Positions 1 through 7,100 of a stretch of DNA of 24,453 nt are shown in pieces (positions within the stretch are counted from its first letter, which is position 1; every line of letters starts with the position of its first letter). Both the position numbers and the translations under genes were made by a program. The notes beneath the pieces are model-generated. The model searched no databases. It saw only the letters and a list, made by a program, of their open reading frames with translations, and was not told where the DNA came from. The stretch spans positions 10,203 to 34,655 of the forward strand of contig PLBZ01000067.1 of the NCBI GenBank assembly GCA_003134675.1. Direction: 5' to 3'. The stretch is from Solirubrobacterales bacterium (GTDB lineage Bacteria; Actinomycetota; Thermoleophilia; Solirubrobacterales; Solirubrobacteraceae).

Positions 1-560
1 TGGTTGGTGGGCTCGTCCAGCAGCAGCAGGTCGGGAGCGCGAAGCAGCAGCCGGCAGAGCGCCACTCGCCGGCGCTCGCCGCCTGAGAGCTTGCTCACCT
101 CGGCGTCCGGCGGCGGCAGGCGCAGTGCGTCCATCGCGTATTCGAGCTGGGTGTCGAGGCTCCACGCGTCGGCCGCGTCGATCTTGGTCTGAAGGTTGCC
201 GAACTCCTCGGCGGTCTCATCGGAGTAGTTGGCGGCCAGCTCGTTGAAGCGATCGAGCAGTGCCTTCGTCTCGGCAACGCCGTCCTGCACGTTGCCCTTG
301 ACGTCCTTGGACTCGTCCAGGTGGGGCTCCTGCTCGAGCATGCCGACGCTCGCCCCGGGCGCCAGGGCGGCCTCGCCGCGGTACTCCTGATCGACGCCGG
401 CCATGATCCGCAGCAGCGTGGACTTGCCGGAGCCGTTGTAGCCGAGCACGCCGATCTTCGCGCCGGGATAGAAGGCGAGCGTGATCTCGTTGAGGACCGT
501 CTTCTCCGGAGGGTGGAGCTTGGAGAGGCGGTGCATCGTGAAGACGTACTGGGAGGACAC
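1..560 (-). CDS. ettA: Energy-dependent translational throttle protein EttA (ABC-F ATPase), partial
   Basis: The first 186 residues of an ABC-F ATPase are present; the rest lies beyond the left edge. ABC-F proteins are soluble twin-ATPases that bind the ribosomal E site; EttA is the branch that gates early elongation according to ATP/ADP. Visible parts are the EttA-like N-terminus SSQYVFTMHRLSK, Walker A GYNGSGKST (residues 40-48), a charged arm region at about 90-132 as expected for the ribosome-contacting insertion, the signature LSGGE (159-163), and Walker B LLLLDEPTN at the window edge. I chose the GTG at 560-558 because it restores the SSQYVFTM start typical of EttA; the ATG at 536 would remove it. 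The gene diverges from the J-domain gene at 618. Family assignment is firm; the second ATPase domain cannot be seen. Confidence 0.93.
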   Translation of the reverse strand, partial: MSSQYVFTMHRLSKLHPPEKTVLNEITLAFYPGAKIGVLGYNGSGKSTLLRIMAGVDQEYRGEAALAPGASVGMLEQEPHLDESKDVKGNVQDGVAETKALLDRFNELAANYSDETAEEFGNLQTKIDAADAWSLDTQLEYAMDALRLPPPDAEVSKLSGGERRRVALCRLLLRAPDLLLLDEPTN

Positions 561-617
561 TGGCGCGCAGGATAAGGGAAGAGAAACCCGCCCACCCTCG
601 CTAACGTGATTGGGTCT

Positions 618-1664
618 ATGCCCACGACCATCCTGGACATCGAGCAGCATCTGCTGCTATTGGAGTTGGAGCCGCCCTTCGATAAGCGCGCGGTGCAGTT
701 GGCGCGTCGCAGGATGGCCAAGCGCTGGCACCCTGACGTGGCGCCTCAGGGCAGGCAGTTCGAGCACGAGCGCCATCTGAAGGCGATCAACGAGGCCGCT
801 GACCAGCTCGAGCGGTTGGCGGAAGGCTTCAAAGGCGGAAGCGTCTCTAGGAATGCCGTGCGTGCGAGCGCGCAGGCGGCGAGAAGGGAGCGCGAGGAGG
901 CGGGCAGACGCGCGTATGAGGCCGAGCAGCGCGCGCGTGAGCACGCGAAAGACCGCGAGAAGCACGACCCGTTTCACAGCCGCGTCCCGGATCACTCGGT
1001 GGTGCACAGATATGCGCGCTGCGAGTCCTACCCGGAGTGGGGCGTGGGCACGGTGGCGGGCATCTACTTCACCGGCGAGGACGACGACGTGCAGCAGTGG
1101 GCGCGCGTGCAGTTCAGCCACGGCGTGCGGACGGTGCCGGCGGGGAGCATGAAGTTCGTCGACTTCTCAAAGCCCGACCCGGCGGCAGAGCGGGTGGAGC
1201 GCTTCCTGGTCGCGGCGCAGCGGGCGATGGCCGAAGAGGAGTACGACTTGGCGGCGCAGCGGCTGATCTACGCGCGCGACGCCGAGCCGCGCAACGTGGC
1301 GGTGCTGAGGCTGATGACGCTGGCGTTCTGGCAGGCGGGCAATCTGGAGGCGGCGGCTCGCTCCGTGCACGAATGGGCGCGAGCGGACGCGGGGCGCCCC
1401 GCGGCGCACAGGTTTGCGGCGCGCATATACGAGGACATCGGTGCGATCGACCTGGCGGAGGAGGCGGCGGCGCGGGCGGTCAGGCGCGGACCGACGGATG
1501 CGGGGGCATGGGAGCGGCTGGGGCGGTTGCGGCTGCTGTTGCTCGACCGCGAGGGCGCGCTCGAGGCGCTGAAGCGCGCGCGGGCGCTCGGCGCGGAGGG
1601 GGAGGTCCTGGATCTGCTGGCGCGGGCGCTGGCGCTCGAGCCACAGGTCTCGCCCGCGGCATAG
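618..1664 (+). CDS. J-domain protein with C-terminal TPR-like repeats
   Basis: This 348-residue protein has a divergent N-terminal J domain (residues 4-68): helix II ends in KRWHPDVA, so the HPD tripeptide (38-40) that stimulates DnaK ATPase is intact, followed by INEAADQLE helix III. An Arg/Glu-rich helical linker follows (about 80-120). The middle (about 130-188) contains VVHR, WGVGTVAGIYF and WARVQFSHG, which reads like a small SH3/Tudor-type beta barrel (inference). The C-terminal part (about 195-340) is alanine-rich paired helices with TPR spacing. There is no Gly/Phe region, zinc finger or DnaJ C-terminal substrate domain, so it is not DnaJ or CbpA. It may be a specialised DnaK co-chaperone recruiting a partner through the TPRs. 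The ATG at 618 is preferred; an in-frame GTG at 606 overlaps a possible -10 hexamer TAACGT. Its stop lies 8 nt from the convergent gene. Confidence 0.8.
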   Translation: MPTTILDIEQHLLLLELEPPFDKRAVQLARRRMAKRWHPDVAPQGRQFEHERHLKAINEAADQLERLAEGFKGGSVSRNAVRASAQAARREREEAGRRAYEAEQRAREHAKDREKHDPFHSRVPDHSVVHRYARCESYPEWGVGTVAGIYFTGEDDDVQQWARVQFSHGVRTVPAGSMKFVDFSKPDPAAERVERFLVAAQRAMAEEEYDLAAQRLIYARDAEPRNVAVLRLMTLAFWQAGNLEAAARSVHEWARADAGRPAAHRFAARIYEDIGAIDLAEEAAARAVRRGPTDAGAWERLGRLRLLLLDREGALEALKRARALGAEGEVLDLLARALALEPQVSPAA

Positions 1665-1672
1665 ACACGCTT

Positions 1673-2344
1673 CTAGAGGATGTTGATGGCGCGGGAGACA
1701 ATCAGGCCGATCGTGACGAGCGAGACGAGCGATTGGATGCCCATGATGCTCTTGGCCATCGGCGTGAGTGGCATCGTGTCGGTGGGGGAGAAGGCTGCGG
1801 CATTTGTCAGCGACACGTAGGTGTAGTCGATGAATTTGGGGCGCCACTCGCGGGGCTCGATCTGGTCGTCGGCCATCTGCGGGAACAGGAAGTCGGGGGG
1901 GCCGTCGTGTCCGGCGGCCCGCTTGCCAGGCCCCCCGCGGTCCATCTCCCAGTACCAGAGGGCGAAGATCAGGAAGTTGGTCAGCCAGATCAGCACCCCG
2001 GCGACGATCAGCTCACGGGCGTTGGGGGTGCTGTGGTGCAGCAGGTAATGGGTGAGCGCGCCGAGGGAGAAGATGTTGGCGGCGCTGACGAAAGCGGTGA
2101 GGCCCAGCGCGACCCGCCGGCGCACCGGGTGCTCCCCCTCGAGCTCGCGGGGGGTGGCGAAGAACATGCCGATCAGCAGCGCCCCCTCGAGGCCCGGGAT
2201 GAGCCAGACAGGGCCGATCGTGAGCCGTGCCGGGAGCAGCAGCTGCAGGGCGATCGCGGTGAGCACCGTCAGCTGGGCCGGCCAGAACGGCTCTGGGGCG
2301 GCGGGCGGCGGGTAGGTGCGGGGGGTCTGGGTTGCTTGATTCAC
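1673..2344 (-). CDS. Integral membrane protein with a channel-like C-terminal hairpin, function unknown
   Basis: The 223-residue product has a proline-rich cytosolic start, then hydrophobic segments at about 22-42, 47-65, 80-103 and 112-137. A loop containing HDGPPDFLFPQ follows, and a final pair: a short amphipathic stretch YVSLTNAAAFSPTDTMPLT (about 174-192) and a last helix SLVSLVTIGLIVSRAINIL. A re-entrant-looking S/T-rich loop followed by a helix ending ARAxNxL recalls the pore region of two-helix ion channels and DUF1345-like proteins, but the TVGYGD potassium filter is absent, so ion transport is only a suggestion. The start is GTG at 2344; no Shine-Dalgarno is visible, but TACGCT lies 8 nt upstream. 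It diverges from tatA and converges with the J-domain gene. Confidence 0.7.
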   Translation of the reverse strand: MNQATQTPRTYPPPAAPEPFWPAQLTVLTAIALQLLLPARLTIGPVWLIPGLEGALLIGMFFATPRELEGEHPVRRRVALGLTAFVSAANIFSLGALTHYLLHHSTPNARELIVAGVLIWLTNFLIFALWYWEMDRGGPGKRAAGHDGPPDFLFPQMADDQIEPREWRPKFIDYTYVSLTNAAAFSPTDTMPLTPMAKSIMGIQSLVSLVTIGLIVSRAINIL

Positions 2345-2427
2345 GCAACGAGAGCGTAGGGCGCGGCTCGGCGTAGCGATAGTCTGGATAGTGATCGGAT
2401 CGGGCGATGGGAGCGTAGAAGGATCAA
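2345..2427. promoter_or_regulatory. Divergent promoter region between the membrane protein and tatA
   Basis: These 83 bases hold control signals for both genes. Toward the left, TACGCT (reverse strand, 2358-2353) sits 8 nt before the GTG at 2344, fitting a -10 box of a leaderless transcript. Toward the right, TAGTCT (2380-2385) is a candidate -10 for a leadered tatA message, and GAAGG (2418-2422) is a Shine-Dalgarno 5 nt before the tatA ATG. Hexamer matches are by eye. Confidence 0.45.
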
Positions 2428-2652
2428 ATGGGAATAGTCAATCCGATGCACCTGATCTTCATTGCCGCGGTGGCGCTGATCGTGCTCGGCCCGAAGCGCT
2501 TGCCAGACTTGGCGCGTTCGCTGGGTAACGGAATGCGCGAGTTTCGCGAGTCCCTCAGCGAGACGGCGTCTGATGATCCCGCCCGCCCCGAGCCGGTCGA
2601 TCCTCCTCAGCAGTTACCGTCAGGCGATGCGCCTGATCGTCGCCCGCTGTGA
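2428..2652 (+). CDS. tatA: Sec-independent protein translocase, TatA/TatB family
   Basis: The 74-residue protein has the TatA/B plan: a short periplasmic N-terminus, one transmembrane helix (about 8-20, HLIFIAAVALIVL), a Gly-Pro hinge, an amphipathic helix (RLPDLARSLGNGMREFRESLSE), and an acidic, proline-rich tail. TatA/B proteins work with TatC to export folded twin-arginine proteins. The LGPKRLP hinge is closer to TatB (VLGPxRLP) than to the FG hinge of classical TatA, while the short tail is TatA-like, so it could serve either role. No tatC lies nearby. GAAGG 5 nt upstream supports the ATG at 2428. The last 26 nt overlap the start of nucS in another frame, so the two are probably translationally linked. 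Confidence 0.87.
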   Translation: MGIVNPMHLIFIAAVALIVLGPKRLPDLARSLGNGMREFRESLSETASDDPARPEPVDPPQQLPSGDAPDRRPL

Positions 2653-3301
2653 GGTCCGCTATACGGGCCGCCTGGAAGCTCTTCTGCCAGAGGCTCTGAG
2701 ACTGGTGATGATCAAGTCTGACGGCTCGGTCATGGTGCATGCGGATACGGGTGGATACAAGCCGCAGAACTGGATGACGCCGCCGACGATGATCGAAGAG
2801 CTCGACGGTGCGATCGTTGTGCGCAAGCATGCGGGTGCCACTGAGGATCGGCTGGATATCACGATCACCGAGGTGCTCTCTGACGTCACGCACGACATGG
2901 GCGAGGCGGCGGCTCTTGAGAAGGAGGGTGCGGAGGTCCACTTGCAGGAACTGCTGGCCGACGCTCCGCAGTGGTGTGGTGAGGGCTTTCGGTTGGTGCG
3001 GCGCGAGTGGCCCACGGATATCGGGCCGGTGGACCTGATGTGCCGAGACGGCGAGGACGGGTGGATCGCCGTGGAGATCAAGCGCGTCGGCACGATCGAC
3101 GCCGTGGAGCAGCTGACTCGCTATCTGGATCGCATTCGCCTGGATCCCGCGATGGATGCTTGCCGGGGCGTGCTGGCGGCGCAGGTCATCAAGTCCCAGG
3201 CGCGCGTGCTCGCGCAGGCGCGGGGAATCGACTGCGTGGAGGTCGACTTGGCGGTGCTGCGTGGCGAACGCGAGCCTGAGCTGACGCTGTTCGCCGCATA
3301 G
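2627..3301 (+). CDS. nucS: Endonuclease NucS (EndoMS), non-canonical mismatch repair
   Basis: NucS is the mismatch-specific, RecB-like nuclease that replaces MutS/MutL in most Actinobacteria and many archaea, cutting both strands at G-T, G-G and T-T mispairs. The 224-residue product starts MRLIVARCEVRYTGRL and has the family's KSDGSVMVHAD and YKPQNWMTPP segments in the N-terminal DNA-binding domain. The nuclease core contains GPVDLMCR (D136), AVEIKRVG (E150, K152) and EQLTRYLDRI, matching the D-ExK catalytic set. The C-terminus, ELTLF then two Ala, resembles a beta-clamp-binding peptide. The frame is open upstream to 2573, but ATG 2627 matches the family N-terminus. It overlaps tatA by 26 nt and ends 9 nt before the crotonase gene, suggesting one transcript. 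Confidence 0.95.
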   Translation: MRLIVARCEVRYTGRLEALLPEALRLVMIKSDGSVMVHADTGGYKPQNWMTPPTMIEELDGAIVVRKHAGATEDRLDITITEVLSDVTHDMGEAAALEKEGAEVHLQELLADAPQWCGEGFRLVRREWPTDIGPVDLMCRDGEDGWIAVEIKRVGTIDAVEQLTRYLDRIRLDPAMDACRGVLAAQVIKSQARVLAQARGIDCVEVDLAVLRGEREPELTLFAA

Positions 3302-3310
3302 GATGCGCGC

Positions 3311-4081
3311 ATGAGCGATTCCGAGGCAGTGCTTACAGAGCGGCGCGGCAACGTCCTGCTGATCACGATCAACCGCCCGGAGGTGCGCAATGCGGTAAAC
3401 GCGGCGGTCGCTGCTGGTATCGCGGGAGCGCTCGAGGAGCTCGACGGTGACGCGGAGCTGTCGGTAGGGATCCTCACCGGCGCAGGGGGGTTCTTCTGTG
3501 CGGGCATGGACCTGGGGGCGTTTGTCAAGGGCGAGTCGCCGTGGTTCGGCGACCGCGGCTTCGCCGGCATCGCCCAGCGGTCCGCACGCAAGCCGCTGAT
3601 CGCCGCGATCGAGGGTTTCGCCGTGGCGGGCGGCATGGAGATCGCCCTGGCGTGCGACCTGATTGTCGCCGCTAGGGGCGCAAAGATGGGAATTCCCGAG
3701 GCCAAGCGCTCGCTGATTGCGGCCGCCGGGGCGCTCCTGCGCCTGCCCAAGCGGATGCCCTACCACGTGGTGATGGAGCTCGCGCTCACCGGCGAGCCGA
3801 TGCTCGCCGAGCGCTTCCACGAGCTCGGTCTCGTCAACCGCCTGGCCGAGCCCGGCGATGCCGTCGAGCAGGCGCTCCAGCTCGCCGCCAAGCTGGCCGA
3901 GAACGGTCCTCTCGCGCTGGTCGCCTCCAAGCGAATCCTGCAGGAGCAGTTCGACTGGTCGACCGCGGAGATGTGGGAGAAGCAGGGTGCGATCTCGGGC
4001 CCGGTGATGGCCTCCGAAGACGCCAAGGAGGGCGCGAGCGCCTTCAAGGAGAAGCGCGAGCCTGTCTGGAAAGGGCGCTAG
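3311..4081 (+). CDS. Enoyl-CoA hydratase/isomerase family protein (crotonase)
   Basis: The 256-residue protein has a complete crotonase fold. The oxyanion-hole elements are FCAGMDL (about 62-68) and AVAGGME (104-110). Both catalytic glutamates of true hydratases appear present: E110 in GGMEIALACD and E130 in IPEAKRSL, so 2-enoyl-CoA hydration is plausible; the acyl-CoA substrate cannot be told. The C-terminus SAFKEKREPVWKGR is the usual end. AGGA lies 7 nt before the ATG. The gene is third in the tatA-nucS run with only a 9-nt gap, and its stop codon lies inside a perfect inverted repeat shared with the convergent small ORF. Fatty-acid or branched-chain degradation is the default role by family. 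Confidence 0.9.
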   Translation: MSDSEAVLTERRGNVLLITINRPEVRNAVNAAVAAGIAGALEELDGDAELSVGILTGAGGFFCAGMDLGAFVKGESPWFGDRGFAGIAQRSARKPLIAAIEGFAVAGGMEIALACDLIVAARGAKMGIPEAKRSLIAAAGALLRLPKRMPYHVVMELALTGEPMLAERFHELGLVNRLAEPGDAVEQALQLAAKLAENGPLALVASKRILQEQFDWSTAEMWEKQGAISGPVMASEDAKEGASAFKEKREPVWKGR

Positions 4082-4093
4082 CCGCTAGCGCCC
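4073..4093. terminator. Perfect inverted repeat holding the stop codons of two convergent genes
   Basis: GGGCGCTAG, a CCG spacer and CTAGCGCCC form 9-bp perfect arms. The left arm ends with the TAG of the crotonase gene (4079-4081); the right arm begins with CTA, the TAG of the minus-strand small ORF (4087-4085). The GC-rich hairpin has no T-tract on either side, so if it terminates transcription it would be as a bidirectional stem without a U-tail. Confidence 0.5.
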
Positions 4094-4156
4094 GAGGCGC
4101 TTCTTGCGCTTGCGCTGGCGGCGGATCTCCAGGAAGCGTCTCCAGAGCGCCAGCAT
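4085..4156 (-). CDS. 23-residue basic small protein translationally coupled to kgd
   Basis: This tiny ORF starts at an ATG that overlaps the kgd stop (TGATG, sharing base 4156) and has a good Shine-Dalgarno AGGAG at 4168-4164, 7 nt upstream. The product begins MLALWRRFLEIRRQ and ends KRKKRLGR: a short amphipathic hydrophobic start and a strongly basic tail, with about ten Arg/Lys of 23. It resembles no family I can name. Coupling to kgd suggests co-expression, perhaps as an RNA-, membrane- or complex-associated peptide (inference). Termination falls in the inverted repeat at 4073-4093. A chance ORF is possible, but the SD spacing and stop-start overlap argue against it. Confidence 0.5.
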   Translation of the reverse strand: MLALWRRFLEIRRQRKRKKRLGR

Positions 4157-7100
4157 CAGCGCTCTCCTGGAGTCTTTCGCGGGTACTGGGAGATCGGCTG
4201 GTCCAGGTTGATGGCGGTGGTGACGATGCGGTTCTGTTCGGTGATGTGCGCGGCCGGGTAGCCCTCGCCGGGGCTGGCGCGCTCGGGACGCCCGATGAAG
4301 CCGAAGTGCATCTGCTCGGGCATGATCTGCATCAACCGCGGGAACATGTGGGCGCGCGCACCCATGTTGCGCGGCTCCTCCTGTACCCACAGCACCTCGC
4401 GTAGATTTGGATAGCTGCTCATCAGTTCCAGGATCTGCCCCTCGGGGAAGGGGTACAGCAGCTCCACGCGCCCTACCGCCAGACCTGGGTGGGACGCGCG
4501 CTCGGGGTGGCCGACGAGGTCGTAGTAGATCTTGCCGGTGCACAGCACCAAGCGCGTGACCAGCTCGTTCTCGACCCCGGGCTCGGCGAGCACCGGCTGA
4601 AAGCGCGTGTTCTCCGCCAGATCGGCGATCGTGCTGGTCGCCTGAGACAGGCGCAACAGCGACTTGGGGGTCATGATCACGAGCGGGCGCTGCTTGGCGA
4701 TGCGCGCTTGGCGACGCAGCAGGTGAAAGTACTGGGCGGGAGTGGTGGGGCTCGCGACACGGATGTTTCCCTCCGCGGCGACCACCAGGAAGCGCTCCAG
4801 CCGCGCGGAGGAGTGCTCGGGGCCCGAGCCCTCATAACCGTGGGGTAGCAGCAGCGTCAGGCGCGAGGTCTGGCCCCACTTGGCCAGGCCCGAGGTGATG
4901 AACTGGTCGACGATCACCTGGGCGGAGTTGACGAAGTCGCCGAACTGGGCCTCCCACAGCACGAGCGTCTCGGGCGCCTCTTGGCTGTAGCCATACTCGA
5001 AGCCCATGCATGCAAGCTCAGATAGCGGGCTGTTGTGCAGCTCCAGCGGCGCGAGCGCCTCGGGGAGGCTCTGGATCGGGCAGACGGTCTGGCCGGTCTT
5101 GGCGTCGTGAAAGACCAGATGCCGCTGGCTGAAGGTGCCGCGCTCGGTGTCCTGCCCGGTGAGGCGCAGGGGCGTGCCCTCGGTGAGCAGCGACGCGAAC
5201 GCCAGCGCCTCGGCGTGCGCCCAGTCGAGGCCTGGGCCGGGCGCCGCATCGCCGTTGCTCTGGACCGCGTCAGTGGTGCTCTCGAGCGCCACGCGGCGGC
5301 GCTCGAGCTGTTTGACGAGCTTTGGGTGCACGGTGAACCCGTCGGGCACTTTCAGCAGCTCCTCGCCCAGCTCGCGCAGCCGCTCGGCGGGCACCGCCGT
5401 GCTCACTTCGGGGCTGGGGGAACGGTCGAGCTGATACTCGCCGGTGCTTTCCTGCTCCGTGCCGTGCTCGGCTGCTGCTGCGATCTTGCTCTTCAGGCGT
5501 TGGTGTAGGAGCGTGAGGTTGTCCCAGACGCCTTGAGCCAAGCGGTCGACCTCCTCGCGGCTGACCACTCCGTCGGCCACCAGTCGCTCTGCCCACAGCT
5601 CCGATACGCGCTTCTTGGTCTTGATCTTGGCGTACATCTCAGGCTGGGTGTAGGCGGGCTCGTCGGACTCGTTGTGGCCGAAGCGCCGGTAGCCGATCAG
5701 GTCGATCAGCACGTCGTGGCCGAACTCCTTGCGGAAGGCGAAGGCGAGGCGCACGGCGCTCATGCAGGCCGGCACGTCATCGGCGTTGACGTGGATGATC
5801 GGCACATCGAAGCCCTTCGCCAGGTCTGAGGCCCAGCGCGTCGAGCGAGCGTCGTCGGGGTCTGTGGTGAAGCCGATCTGGTTGTTGGTGATCAGGTGCA
5901 CGGTGCCGCCGACCTTGTAGCCGTCGAGCGCCTGCAGGTTGAGCGTCTCGGCCACCACTCCCTGGGCGGGGAACGACGCGTCGCCGTGGATCACGATGGG
6001 AACGGCAGCGTCGGTGTCCTGATGGGCGTGGGGCCCTTGACGCGTGGTCTGCGCCGCGCGGGTTGCGCCCTCGACCACCGGGGAGACGTACTCCAGGTGG
6101 CTGGGGTTGGACTCGAGGTTGACGCGGATGCTCTCCCCGTCGGGCAGCTGATAGGAGCCCTGGGTGCCGTGGTGGTACTTGACGTCGCCGGTTCCCCCCT
6201 GGGGGATCGTCGTCACCGCCTCCAGTGTCGAGGCGCCCTCGAACTCGGCGAAGATCGTGTCGTAGGAGCGGCCGAGGTTGTGGGCGAGCACGTTCAACCG
6301 CCCGCGGTGGGCCATGCCGATCACGACCTCCTTGCCGCCGTGGACCGCTGAGAGCTGAATCAGCTCGTCGAGCATCGGCACGGTCATGTCGAGCCCCTCG
6401 ATCGAGAACTGGTGCTGTCCGAGGTAGGCCTTGTGCATGAAGCGCTCCAGCGCGTCGACCTCGATCAGGCGCTTGAGCAATGTCTTCTGCTCGTCGCTCG
6501 TCAGCGGCTGGCGGAAAGCGCCTGACTCGATGTGCTCGCGCAGCCAGACCCGCTGGCGATGAGAGGCGATGTGCTCGATCTCATAGGCGATCGTGCCGCA
6601 GTAGGTCTCGCGCAGGTGCGGGAGCGCGTCGGCGAGGGTGGCACCCGGGACGTACATGTGCAGGATCTTGGCTGGGATCTGGGCTGTGATCTCTCCTGTC
6701 AGTCCCAGCGCCTCGGGGTCGAGTCCGGGGTCTCCCTCGGGCTCGGAGCCGAGCGGATCCAGGCGCGCCGCGAGGTGGCCGTGGCTGCGGAAGCGTGAGA
6801 CGAGCGTGCTGGCCGCTTGGACCGCTTGCAGCAGTTGCTCATCGGGGACGGCGCTCGGAGCCTTGTCGGCCGCCGCGGAGGCGGCCGCGGAAGCTGCGGC
6901 GGCCGGCGCGGGGTGTATGGGAGCTGCCCCGAGTTCGACGCCGAGCGCGGCGAACACGTCCTCGTAGAAGCCGTGCTCACCTCGCAGGTACTCCTCGATG
7001 CGCCCCAAAAAACGGCCGGACTCCGCCCCCTGGATGATGCGATGGTCATACGTTGAGGTCATGCTCACGACCTTCTCCGCGCCGATCATCGCGCCGATGT

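Noticed and set aside
1037..2359. 440-residue plus-strand ORF across the J-domain and membrane protein genes
   Set aside because: Gly/Arg/Ala repetitive translation with no domain; it crosses a convergent gene junction.
2555..3820. 421-residue minus-strand ORF antisense to nucS and the crotonase gene
   Set aside because: Its translation has no recognisable domain and is rich in Arg/His/Leu as typical of a shadow; both plus-strand genes show clear family motifs.
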